A stretch of DNA of 64,000 bases from Melampsora larici-populina 98AG31 (Eukaryota > Basidiomycota > Pucciniomycetes > Pucciniales > Melampsoraceae). This document shows positions 32,920 to 45,500 of this stretch, piece by piece; positions within the stretch are counted from its first letter, which is position 1; each line of letters starts with the position of its first letter. Made by a program: the position numbers and the translations under genes. The notes beneath the pieces are model-generated. The model had not been told where the DNA came from. It made no database searches and was given only the letters and a program-made list of their open reading frames with translations. Where the stretch lies: NCBI RefSeq assembly GCF_000204055.1, contig NW_006768766.1:1418941-1482940 (forward strand), given 5' to 3'.

Positions 32920-34933
32920 GGGTACGCACTGCACACTGGTTTCGGTTAAACTTATACCTGATCAGCTGACATTTTCGTCTCCACTTGTGTTGCTTTATAG
33001 GAGTGTGAGATCAACACTCTCGCCAATTCCAACTCTCCACTTCTCATCACTTTTGAATTTTCAGATATTTGAATTTTGTTTTCACTACGCATGTCAAAGG
33101 TTGATACGTGTCTCTCATCACAATCCAATCTTGCAAGTCTCACCTGTCCAAGTTCATCTTGATCTATCTCCTTTGTATTACATGATTCTTTGAAGAATTC
33201 AGTGCTCCACTACTTATCCCTCATCTGCACCTGCTTGTAATCTTTATTATGTGTTGTACCACGATTTGTTTTTAAAAAAGCTTTATCAGCAATATCTCAG
33301 TTCGTATTCTTTCCTATTTGTATTGCTTACTTTAAACTCTATCCTACTTTATCTCAAAAATGTTACAACTCCCTTATCTCGAGTCTGAGATACCACGATG
33401 TGTTTGCCATATCTAGCTTCACTTGCACACCTGGCATCGCCCGAGGTTCGGACCCTCAAACTCTATTTTGAAGGGCAATTGGTCACAATGTACCGCTGCT
33501 GGTCAATGTGAATATCTATTTGTCATACTATGCATGTCTCTACTTGCTCAACTAGTATTACATGACCACTATTACCCTCTTGGATTGCACATTTTTCAGT
33601 TCAGCACATATTTTGTCTGGCCTTGTGAGATCGTGTCAAATAAAGTGCCCGCGTTGCCTAGCTCTAGGGTGTGAAGAGCCACCATACACAAAGTATGCTG
33701 TTAGTCCACACTTTGAAAACACCTTTGGTTGACTTCCTCCTGTGGAAAGTATTTCCTCTACTGGGGTCCAGGACTATAGAATCCCTCAAGTTCACCTCAA
33801 TTCCAGCTCAACATCTGGGGGAACTGAAAATAGTATCTGATTTAAAATTTCTATTGCACAAGACAGGCCTTCAAGAACCAACAGTTATTAGCAAAAACTA
33901 TAATTCCTTACCTTGTCAGACTCCTTGATCATGGGAATAATAACAGATTTATGAAGTTCAACCAACCAAGAAAGAAAATGACATGTAGAATATTTCATAA
34001 ACCTTATGGGTCTTCCAAATATTAACAAATATATCCAAAAAAAAAATAGCCATATGTATCAAATGTTGATGATGAATCTCTTAATCCATAGGGAAAAAAA
34101 GGAATATATTGTAGTTTATCCTCAAAATAGAAAGATGTATCCAGAAATTCAACAACACAAGTAATTTCAGTGAATTGATTATTCTTTTCAACACCATTTT
34201 TCCACAGGAAAGGGCTCAAAATACCAAGTGATTATTTATCAGATACGGAAGAGAACTTGAGCAGATCATATCCAGGCCACAAGTAGCATAAGGAGCTTCT
34301 TCAACTCTTTCTGAAGTACAGAAACTTTTAGCCAAAGTTTTCTTGTTGCTACCCTTGAAACACCATGTCCTCACATGTCTTGTTCAATATATTTGGCTTG
34401 TCACTGAATCAATAAATAGTGACTGGCTCTCATCATCATGTATACCTTCAAACCAAGTGAGAAGTCTCAAATTATCCAACTTATGAATATATGACATGTA
34501 GTAGGTCCTACTCTTAAAAAAATAGATCAACTAGTCATCATCTATTGAAAAGCTTCAATCTCAAAGCCCAAACCACAAAAGCAACCAAACATACACAGTA
34601 TTCACCTGCCTTAAAATTAAAGGATTGCATATTTTTAAATAAAAGCTCAAGAGTCTATTTATACACAATAGGCAAATATCCATAATACGTTCTCAAAAAG
34701 ATTGTTCACAAGAGATAGTGAAAAGATATCAACATATCACATAGGAGATGAAAACAATATCGGATCAGAGACATACATTTTTGCTCAAACTCATCAGATT
34801 GAGTATTAAAAATCTTGCAAGAAAGAGTCATACTGGTGATACAACACTTTTGGTGTGACAGAACACCTACATTGATTAAAACAGTAAAGACCTATCTACT
34901 TAAGTGGAAAAGGGATAAACAACAAAATGAAAC
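32920..34933. other. Intergenic, no supported gene
   Basis: About 2 kb of AT-rich DNA between convergent genes (F-box, plus; SLA1, minus). No frame above about 95 codons, no domain, and no clear mobile-element termini seen. Confidence 0.6.
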
Positions 34934-37900
34934 TCAGTACCCTCGCCATTGCTGTTGCTGTTGCTGTTGTTGTTGCTGTTGATTAGGATACATCATATTA
35001 TTCTGCATTGGCATTCCTGTTTGTTGTGGCATGATATAACCACCAGGTGCGAACCCAGTCGGTTGTGGTTGTAGTGGTTGAATCATACCAGGTTGTGTAG
35101 GCATAAATTGTTGAGTGAAGCTATTATTCGCTGTACCCATCATACCGACTGCTGTATTACATCCGAAAAGCTAGATCAGTTTGGAACACATCCAATTGGC
35201 TTTTGAGAACGATCAAAAGACATACGAGTTTGCGGTGCTCGAAGCGCATTGTACTTGTTGGGATCTTGAGGGCCTGCATCACCATTTCCAGACGTGAACT
35301 GACCAGTTTTCATTGAAGCAAATACGTCACTTGGGTTGAAACTCTTTGCCGGCATTGATTGAGGGGCAGATGAATATGCGCTAGGGATGCTGGGAACCGG
35401 AGGCGGAGGAGCAGATTGAAAACCGGGTGCATATCCGGTCATCTCTGCCATATGCCGAAATCAATACTGGTAATTTAATCAATCCATCTGAAATTCCTAG
35501 ACTCACGAGGACTTATGCCCATCCCTATCCCCATGCCTGTAGGTTGTGACTGCATGAAGCCCATCCCTGTCGCTTGCGGCTGCATCATACCCATACCTTG
35601 AGGCTGCAATGTACCATTTCCCATCATGGATTGCGGACCCATCCCTGTAGGTTGCATTGCCATAGTGGTCGGCTGTGAGGACATACCCGTCATCATGTTG
35701 TGTTGCATAAGCTGTTGCTGGGGCACGAAACCAGTTGGCTGAGATTGAATCGGTCGAGTAGGGATGAACCCAGTCATACCCGTGTTGGTCGGGATCAACG
35801 CTACAGGAACCGTCGAGGCACGCATCAGAAGACATAACAAAACGTATGCAGTGAACGACAGAGACATGACGTACGATTGAGCAAGGGGGCATTGGAAGCA
35901 ACAGGAGCTAAGGGGCCTCTAGGCCCATTGGGATTGAATCCGGTAGGCTGTGAGACCATCATACTTGGACCATGACTTAAAGACGGTGGTGCAGGAGGTG
36001 CGGACACAGGCGCTCGTGCTTGTTGACCATGATTCATGATCTTCTCATATATTTGATCCGTGAGGGAGGATTGAGGTGTGCTGGCTTGAGGTGTCGCCAT
36101 TTCAATGAGAGGAGCGGGGGCGGGGGCGGGAACAGGGGCAGGATTCGAGACTGGTGCGGGGTCATGAGAGGGAGTGGTTGACTGTGATACTGGAATTTGA
36201 GGGGTGGTAGAATTAGGTCTGACCGTCCATGCATCATCATCAAAACCACTGCTCGCTAGTTTGGCGCCAGGATTCGCAGGCTCCGAAATCGGTTCAACTA
36301 GGATCTGAGGAGTAGCTGCTGGTGGTGGTGCTTCCGATAACATTTCCCGAGCCGTAGTGAGGGTGTCCAGATCGACAGTTGAAGATCCCGTCCGATTAGG
36401 TGTGGGTCGCCCTCTACGGGTAGTCTTCAAAGAACCGTTTGGCCCACTAGTGAATATATTATGCCCGGAAGATGGACTCTGTCCTGAGAGTTGTCTCGCC
36501 AGCTCCTCATCCTTGCGAATCTGCTCGTCTTGCGGGTTCCCTGGGCCACTAGGTGAGCTACCATATTTACTTTTAATGTGCTTCTTGACTCTGATTACAT
36601 CACCTTCGCGCAAGCCTAAATTCCGCATTGTAGCAGGTTCTAGTTCAGTCAACAAGCTTTCATCAATTCGATCTCGTTCGAAATTGGTCGCATATCTTGT
36701 ACAATCGTCCAAATCGCATCCTGCTGACAAGAAAAAGTCAAACCAGTCGGTGGGCTTCTTGGTAGGCCCGGAAGGTCGTTTGGATGTTGCACTAGTACTG
36801 GATGAGGGTTTCGAGGCGCCGCTCGGTCCGGACGAGTTTTTGATGGCCAATTTGGCCAGAGGCAAGTCATCAGGATCAACACCCCGAAGTGATCTCCCAG
36901 TAGCGCCCTCCAACCATATGACATCTTCGTTCGACATCTTGGATAAGGGAACTTCTATGATGACTCCGTTGAGTTTGTGAAGTCTGATCTTTCCGTTTTG
37001 TAAGCCTCGGAATTCGGCTTCCACTTTGAATTGCCCCGTCCGATCACGCCATGTGCGAATCTGCCCTTGTGGCTCTGTCAGGTTCATCGTGATCGAAACC
37101 CTCACGCTCAGTACAATGTAGTCCTTGAATGTGCCATGAAAAAGTAACTCAACTGGTCTTTCCCTCTCGAGGCGCAGATTCTGGACGCTTGGGAGGCGCA
37201 GGACCACCAGGCTGGATACGATTGCCCTGAGCTGAATCAGGACGTGCAGTCAACTTTGGAGGCGTCGGGCCAGTTGCGAGGCCCGGATTAGTCATGGCTC
37301 GTTCCGCCTCTCTTCTTTGTGTAGATCTAGCTTCGGATTCACGTTTTCGGCGAGCTGCTGCTTCAGCCTCCAAGAGCCTGTTCTGCTCAGCTTCTCGAGC
37401 AACCACCAGTTTGCGATCTGCAACCCTTGCATTGGCTCGGTGATAATCTGAGTCTTCTTGATCAGCAAGTTGTTGCGCAAGTCGAGCGTCTTCCTCTTCT
37501 TGCACGCGGCGGCGCTTTGCCTCGTCAGCAGCGGCAGCGGTCATCGCAGCGTCGGCGGCTTCAGGGTTACCAGAAGGTTGACCTTCATCTGTTTCTATGT
37601 AAGTGGCAGGCACAACACCCTCTTCACCATTTGACATCCTCGAACATTTCCACCAATCATCGTCACTCGTATCGTCTAGTACATGGATCCTTTCGCCTTC
37701 CCGTACGGTTAATTCATCATCTCCTTGAGCGTCAAAGTCATATAAAGCTGTAGCCGGTTTGCCAACTGGTTCCACAAATGAGACTTTGCGTCCATTTTGA
37801 CCAGACGGGCGATCAGGATTGGCCATGGCTGAAGGTGGGCGAAAGGAAGGCGTAAGCGAGGTGGTCGGACTGACGACTCCTTTGATTTTGGATGGAGTGG

Positions 37901-38972
37901 AAGTGGGAGTAGCTTGAGTTGACAAAGCTTGATGCCCTTGTTCGATTCTAGAGACCATTTCATCCAAATCTTGGCTTGCTACTTGAAAATGACGCTCCTC
38001 GTTCTCGCATTGAAGTATCAAGTGTTTCCCCTTTTCAGTCCTAATCACACGAACCTTGGACAGCGAATACTGCTGCACACCAGTCTGTAGGAATCAAAGT
38101 AGAAAGTTACAAAGTGAGATCCAGTTAAGGTCAGGGCAAGTTGAATGTGACATACCTTATCACTTTCACTTGCAAAGATCAAAGCCCCATTCCCAATTCC
38201 CAACGTGCCTTTTCTTTTTTTCTTTTGATCTATGTCCTGTGATGTCGGGTAAGAATATCAACACTCTGCAAGTATATCACCACATCAGGTACTAAATGCT
38301 CACAGTCACTGCCCACGTCTTGACTTCGGCAACACCGGCAGAATCTGGGCGGTTTGAGTTCATTGTTGTATCCCGAGGGGATATCATTGCGTCGGTCGCA
38401 GCAGGTGCAGAGGATGATCCGGCGTTGGGTTTCTCAATAGCCTCGATGTAGGATGTCGGCACGTATCCTACACCACGAGATTCCTGATCGCCTTGTCTTC
38501 CAACCAGTGACCAGTCACCATCTTCCTCGTAAAGATCGATGATCTCATCTTCAGAGATTGTCTTCGAATGTGTTGGAAAAGTGTGAATATTGTTAGCAAA
38601 GTAATCTCGTAAATTAATGTCATGCTTCACGATCCACACACCAATTCATCATCCGTCTGGGCTTCATAAGCATACAAAGCCATCATTGTTTGCAGAACGG
38701 GCGCAGGAAGTATATAGGTCGCAGGGACGAGGCCGATCTTGGGAGGGTCAGACGAGGATGGAGAGGTCTTGAGCATGACCTTGTGCCATCTTTATTTCAA
38801 GATCAGCTTGATAATTCTACAGAAACTGAATACGGTATTTGAGATATACTGACTCAGCATCATCGTCCTCCAACAAGTAATAGAGTGCATCTTCCTCCAA
38901 TTCTAATTCGTCTTCAGTTTGAGGAGAGTATGCATACTCGGCCTTGACGAGTGCAATGTGAGTAAGGGCCAT
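34934..38972 (-). CDS. SLA1: Actin cytoskeleton-regulatory protein SLA1
   Basis: Nine exons (38972-38854, 38789-38642, 38561-38304, 38236-38156, 38084-37154, 37074-35875, 35800-35507, 35444-35190, 35151-34934) give 1,167 residues; yeast Sla1 is of similar size. Order: a first SH3 (HIALVKAEYAYSPQTEDELEL), a second SH3 (MMALYAYEAQTDDEL), and a PH-like stretch starting KKKRKGTLGIGNGA. A third SH3 (ATALYDFDAQGDDELTV) precedes a Lys/Arg/Ala coiled coil, SLA1 homology domain 1 (GQIRTWRDRTGQFKVEAEF) and the SHD2/SAM-like region (WFDFFLSAGCDLDDCTRYA). The C-terminus has repeated QPTGF/TGM motifs of the Prk1/Ark1 phosphorylation type, then poly-Gln. Sla1 links endocytic cargo, clathrin and Arp2/3 activators at cortical actin patches. 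One 38-bp intron (35152-35189) is unusually short. Confidence 0.93.
34947..34982 (-). repeat. CAG/CAA repeat encoding poly-Gln in SLA1
   Basis: The minus strand encodes eleven consecutive glutamines (mixed CAA and CAG codons) just before the C-terminal WRGY, a likely length-polymorphic tract. Confidence 0.85.
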
Positions 38973-40252
38973 TCGAGGCTGATTGATTTGCGATATAGTT
39001 CAGGTGATGGTGGGAGTCGTTCTGATGCCTTATGAAGCCAACTTAAGCAGAGATGATTAGTTTGAGTTCGGATGAAGTTGGAGTTCATCAACTGAAGTCT
39101 GAGACACACAGAGAGAGAGAAGTGATCGATTAGAGTTTGATTTTAGTTTTGTACTGTAAACAGTACCAGTGCTCTTTGTATGTACACCCTTGTACACCAC
39201 ACTCGCATCAGCTCAAATCACAATCAAATTGGGTTTGTTTGTAGAATCTCAACATTTTTCACCAGCTTTCACCCACATCATAAAATCCAAACATAGGGTA
39301 CTCTGATTCATTCCAGATCATTCCTGCGGTGATCTCTTACAAGCAGCATGTCAAGGGTATGAGCATCCCTCTGACAAAACACATAAGCTCAAAGAGGAAA
39401 ACTGACTTGTTTTTGAGCCTCACAATTATTGGAATCAGCACCTAGTTTCAATGCTATAGAAAGGTTTATGAAAAGAAGTGCAAATTTTCATCCAAAATTG
39501 GCATTCTTTGGCCAATTGTTGGCTACATACAAAAAAATTAATATGAGGAGACTTGCCAACGGCAAGTACACCACATCTTGACGTTGCAACAATCCATGCA
39601 CCTCACATCTCAGACTGAGTGTTGGTAATCTCCTCTCATCTTGAAGCTAGCAAGCCCATGGACTATTCTCACAAGAATATATGTACACCATGGGGCAAAT
39701 TTTCACTGAAACTATGTGGCCCTCACCCAGGCTTGTCACCTAGCCTTCATGTATGTATCCAGCAAGAACACATTGGCTTAACAAGATCTTCCACCCACTC
39801 AGCAGGTGAGCCAAGTGGTGCAATTTCAGCCTGCAATCAAGGTGCTCAGCACCCACCCAAACAAGCTTTATCTAATCTGACATTAGGTGCTGAGAATGTG
39901 GTTACATGTTTCTTACTGCATCTCTACAATCACTCAAATAAGATTGAGTCCTCAACAAAAAAAGGAAGATAATCATGTGGTTGTAGCACCACACTTCAAT
40001 ATCAAAAAAGAACAATGATTGCTGGATGATTTTTTTCAATTGTTTGCTGCATCTTATGGTACACAAGATTGATTATTTTGGTTCTTTTGTTGACTCTTCA
40101 GCTTCTTGAAGATGGACATTCCAAAGATGGGAGTCATTAAGCACAGTGTTGGGAAACTCTCCTTCATCAATATGAGAGCATAGCTTGTTTGTTTGTGGTA
40201 TAGAATCCACCCAATACCATCACACTCAAGCAACCTGACATGTGATAAGCAA
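38973..40252. other. Intergenic, no supported gene
   Basis: Upstream region of SLA1 and left flank of hAT-2. Only short frames without domains. Confidence 0.55.
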
Positions 40253-40430
40253 CTAAACACAACGTTGGGCCGGTGCGCTGCTGTTTTTGAGCAACGCACC
40301 GGTAACGCACCGCCCCGCCAACGCAGCGTTGAGCAACAGGTGTAACCACTACACACTGCGTTGACCGCAGCAGGGCCAACATCTGGCGGGTTGTGTTGTT
40401 TTTGCAGTGGGAAACCAAGCAGCGCAACGG

Positions 40431-40510
40431 GAAGCACCGGGAAGCACCGGGAAGCACCAGGTAGCACCAGGTAGCACCAGGTAGCACCAGGTAGCACCGG
40501 GTAGCACCGG
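40431..40510. repeat. 10-bp tandem repeat, eight copies
   Basis: Units of G(A/T)AGCACC(A/G)G run eight times in exact phase inside the left subterminal part of hAT-2. Frames through it are periodic artefacts. Confidence 0.9.
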
Positions 40511-41612
40511 GGCAACGGGGCCAACCTGGTCATTTGGGGGAATTCCTCCTGCGTAAGTAAGTTGTTGTCATCTCTCCTTTTCACACCAACTCATTGGTAA
40601 CCCCAACCCCTTGCCGCTGACATCATGCAGCTATGGCGAGGCAGTCGTGTCTCCTCACGCTGGCCATACTCTTCCAACTTCCCAAACATCCTTTTCTCGA
40701 ATCAATTAACCTTACACCGGCTTGCGTTGAACCCAATTCCACAATTGCTTTTCCAAATGGCGTCGAGTCCTGGCAAGGAATCCAACCACCCGCCTCCCTT
40801 TCATCTCAGGCCATTGGCACTCCCCTTCAACGCTCCAGCAGACCTCCTACGCCTCGTAAAACCGGTTCCGGAATGGTCCAGCCATCCACCAATGGCAGGA
40901 CCACTATCTCCCTGCCAAAACCTTCCAGAAACAAGAAAGTTACTACAAAAAAAAGGAATTGATGTCCAAGAACTTGAAGGCCCCATCGAAGAACGGAAAA
41001 GCCCCTCTGATTTCAAAGAAGCGTACTAGACCCAGCCAAAACGTGAGTTTCTCACCATTAAAATGATTAGTACTTCTTTACATCAATCATTAATCAACTT
41101 CATTTATTGATGATTGATTTCTATGTCCATCTTCATTAAAATCGCCACACTCCTATCTTTAATTATAATCTTTAAACACACAGCAAATTGATGACAATGT
41201 ACCTTCAGATACCGAGATGAATCAAGATTCTGACAACAACCTCACCAATCGTCAAAAAGTGAAGCGTGTGAAGGTGTTGGAAAATGATCAAGAAGAAGCT
41301 GTGGAGTATGATGCTGTGAAAGATTACTTTGGAGAGCCCACATGGGCAGATAAGTAATGAAACTTTCTCCCCTATCAATAATTGTTTTCCCTCTCTTGAT
41401 AAACATTTTTTCAACTGTCAATTTATAATCTTTTGCGCGTTTTCTTTTGACAGGATAAGACCGAGAGACCCCTGTTCTATCCTTGTCTATGGTGCCCAAA
41501 AGCTCCTCAAATCTATTACGACTCCAATTCAAACTTGAAGCAGCACCGAGATGGATACACGGTAGGCCAAGATTGAAAGCTGTGTGCAGGCCGGCAAGAC
41601 GCAAATGATTCT

Positions 41613-41617
41613 GGCGC
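41613..41617. repeat. Target site duplication GGCGC, left copy (copia)
   Basis: GGCGC precedes the LTR and recurs at 47979-47983 after the other LTR. It lies inside a hAT-2 transposase exon. Confidence 0.9.
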
Positions 41618-42535
41618 TAAAATGTTCAGACGTCCTTGATCTCGAGTCACCAGTTGGAACTGGGTAAGACTTTCAGAAGTGAAACCTATAGTAATGAAAA
41701 CAGAATCCTGAGGGCACAGGTTCCTGTCAGACTATAGCTTCACTGCTAGTCTTATGACAAGAAACAAGAACAGACCTGAGGGCACAGGTTCCTGTCAGAC
41801 TATAGCTTCACTGCTAGTCTTATGACGAGAAACAAGAACAGACCTGCGAGCTCGAATAACAACGAGGACACGCGTAAGGAAAATGAGTAAGATGAACAAG
41901 CACAACTAATAATTGATTCTTTTCAACACACCTGAGGGCACAGGTTCCTGTCAGACTATAGCTTCACTGCTAGTCTTATGACGAGAAACAAGAACAGACC
42001 TACACAACCAACATATCCAAAGAAGAAACAGAAAATAACACCGTCAGACACTCTATAGAAAGAAACTTGAGCTACGAAGAAGATTTGTACCTGCGAGCTC
42101 GAATAACAACAAGGACACGCGTAAGGAAAATGAGTAAGATGAACAAGCACAACTAATAATCTTGTGAGATGAATAGGAACAGAATAAGAAAATTAGTTAT
42201 CTTAAATTGAGTACCAGTGAAAATGAAACAATAATGAAAGATGACTTACTGATTCTTTTTGACGAAGGAAAGAATCAGAACAAGTGGGAGAAATGAAACA
42301 CAACAAAAGATATAGCAATTCACAAAATTCCTGTACCCCTTGATTCATGCATAACCAATCTCCAACCCTTTGTACAACTAACCGCTTGCCTTACATTCCA
42401 CACTAGCTTAACCGATTGTTCACCAACCAACTAATCAACCTCTTCTTCCAAATCCACAATTTCCTTAATCGTAAATGATCTTTGACTACTACCTAAGATA
42501 GTATCTTAACCACTACACAAGATATTATCTTAACA
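41618..42535 (-). repeat. Copia 3' LTR
   Basis: 918 bp. It contains a 68-bp block three times (41707-41774, 41775-41842, 41931-41998), each with a hairpin AGACTATAGC/GCTAGTCT, and another block of about 70 bp twice (from 41843 and from 42090). On the coding strand the blocks end in CTCGCAG or CCCTCAG and start with GT. Confidence 0.93.
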
Positions 42536-42550
42536 CACCCCCTCAAAGAG
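42536..42550 (-). promoter_or_regulatory. Copia polypurine tract
   Basis: The minus strand reads CTTTGAGGGGGTG directly before the 3' LTR, the expected plus-strand primer. The TAA-proximal end of the coding frame is only a few bases upstream. Confidence 0.85.
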
Positions 42551-42553
42551 CAT

Positions 42554-45500
42554 TTACGCTAAAAACCTTAAACCTAGACTCTTCCTGAGTGTTGAAAACT
42601 GCTCCTTTGGTAATTGTTTTGTTAAGAGATCAGCAACCATAAGATGGGTCGGGCAATGTTTGATAACCATGTCACCCTTTTTAACCACCTCACGTATCCA
42701 GTGATAATGAATTTCAATATGTTTTGTTCTTGCGTGGAATATTGATTTTGAAGTCAAATGAATAGCACCTAAGTTATCACTCTGGAGAACTGTGGGATTT
42801 GGATCAGTGAATCCAAACCTAGCCATCATATTTCGTAACCAGAGTAATTCTTGACCGGCTTCAGTAATTGCACAATACTCAGCCTCAGTTGACGACAAAG
42901 CAACTGTTGGTTGAAGTCTGCTTCTCCAGGAGATTGGTCCACCGGCGAGAACAAAGACATAACCCGTCGTAGAGCGACGAGTATTAGCATCACCGGCCCA
43001 GTCCGCGTCACAGTGAGAGAGAGGGCATTCAAAACTCCTTTGTCCTTCCACATGATTTGTCGAAATGCCTGAAAAGACGATACCAATGTTGACAGTGTGA
43101 CTGAGATAACGTAAAACATGCATCGCCGCTTCCCAGTGAAGTTTTCCAGGGCGTTCAAGATGTTGAGAGAGAACCCCGACGGAGTGAGCTAAGTCAGGAC
43201 GCGTACACTGAGCTAAGTACATCAGTGATCCTACCACACTCCTGTAAGGTAACTTAGTCAAGGAAAACTCATGAGCTTCTTCGTCAGTTGATTTCAGGAT
43301 CTTCACGTTCGGTGCCAAAGGTGTAATGGCAGGCTTGGCATCAACCATTCCAAATCTGCTGAGAACAGTCAAGGCATACTGTTGTTGAGACATGGAGTAA
43401 GTGAATTTGTCGATTCTATCAATCTGAATACCCACTACAGTGTGAGCAATTCCCAAATCCTCCATCTCCCATTTTGCCGAGATTTCAATTTTGAAAGTGC
43501 TGATGTCATTTCCCGTAATGGCTAAGTCGTCGACATGTACGTATACGGCGGTGAATAAGTCGTTCTTTGCACGTATGTAGATACAATGATCAATTTCACA
43601 TTGTACAAAGCCAATTTCTATGAGAAACTCTTCAACATCATCCTGCCAGATCTTGGGGGACTGCTTGAAACAATAAAGAGCTTTCTTCATTCTCCAGACC
43701 TTTCCAGCGGATGATTTGGTACGATAGCCTTCAGGTACTTCGACATAAAGTTCTTCATCAAGATCGCCATTTAAGAACGCAGTGACGGCATCCATTTGAT
43801 GCACTTCCCAGCCCATGATAGCGGCGAAAGCTATCAAGATACGAAGTGAGACTGGTTTCCCGGTGGGAGCAAAGGTCTCGCCGTAGTCTTGACCAGGAAT
43901 CTGTGTGTTCCCCATAGCTACAAAGCGTGCCTTATACTTCACACCCCCTGAAACTAACTGTTTCTTCCTAAAAATCCACATTCCCCGAATTACATTCTTG
44001 TCAGAAGGACGATCCACTAAAACCCAGACATCCTTATCTTTTAGAGATTTGAACTCTTTATCACATGCCGCTCTCCAGAGATCACTTTCGGAGGATTCCA
44101 TCGCACGCTTATAAGACTTTGGGTCAGGAATGGGATGGAGGTCTCCAAGATTTGCTTCCGGAGGAAAAGCAGCGAAGAAGGAACCGGTCACAAAATCGCA
44201 CTCAAAAACCGCTATAGAGCACATTCCTTTGAGTGAGTTATGTTGTTTCTTGGAGGTTCTAGTTGAACGCCGAGGTGCTGGTGGAACAGACGATGAGACA
44301 TCAAGATTTGTCCTTTGATCATCTAGTCTACTTAATGACTCCTCGACTGGATTAGCATCCTCAGGGATATCCTCAGATTCGCTGTCTTCATCAAAGAACT
44401 GAACCTTCACTGTACGTCGATCCAGAGTTGAATTTAAGTTAGAAGAAATCGCAGGAACTTCACTGAACGGGAAAATGTCTTCGTTGAATGTAGCATGATG
44501 AGTTGTGTAAACTTTCTTAGTCGACAGATCAAAGATTTGATAGTTAAAATTGTCTTGATGGAAGCCAACTAACACCCCTTCTGAGCTAACCGGGGAGAAC
44601 TTTGAGTCCCGCAATTCTTTTCTGATAAGACCAAAGGCTTGACACCCAAACACACGAAGATGTTGAACTGAGGGTTTACGAAAATACCACATTTCGAAAG
44701 GGGTTTTACCACTCTCGAGAGAAGCAGTCACACAACGATTTGTCAAAAACACAGCAGTACTGCATGCATAATACCAAAAACGGATAGGTAAAGATGAGCC
44801 AAGCATCATTGAACGGGCCCTGGTATTGACTATGCGCATACCACGTTCAGAGACGCCATTTTCCTCAGGGGTATGACCAGAAGTAAGGTGCAAAGTGATC
44901 CCTAGTTCTTTAAGTTTCTGACCGAGTAGATTGTTTAAGAATTCACTACCACGATCCAGTGTGAACTGCTTCAGTGAGCAGCCAGTCTGCCTCTCGGCAA
45001 CGGCAAGATAAGCCATAAAAACGTCGTAAACTTCTTCCTTCGTTTTACCATTTAACGGGTAAATGTGTTGATACAAAGAGTAATCATCACAGAATAAAAC
45101 AAAATAATTTTCATTGTTCAGACCAGTGGTTCTAATAATTCCGCTAAGATCTACATGGACGTTTTCTAGGAAATTACGAGCACGGGGTCTACTTTTGTTG
45201 AAGGATAATTTGGTATTTTTGGAAAGAGAACAAGTATCACAGTTTAAAGTTTCATCTGAGTAAGAGAATTCCTCCACACTATCCAACTTTGCCATCAGTT
45301 TGAGGTATTTAGAGCTTACATGCCCTAATCGTCGGTGTTGAAGCAATGAAGATATTTCAGTAATCGAAGCTGAAACTGATGATGAAGCACCTAGACTCAC
45401 AGGTTGGAGTAGGATGAACATTAGGTTATTGTCGGAGATGAAACCGTTGAAGACTGCCAGATCATTGATAACCAGAGAAAAATTCTTGCTGTCGTGAAAG

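Noticed and set aside
33425..33520. T-arm-like sequence GAGGTTCGGACCCTC suggesting a tRNA
   Set aside because: No acceptor stem, D arm or anticodon arm could be folded around it.
40054..40584. Repetitive frame on the minus strand
   Set aside because: It is created by the 10-bp tandem array and the hAT subterminal repeats; no domain is present.
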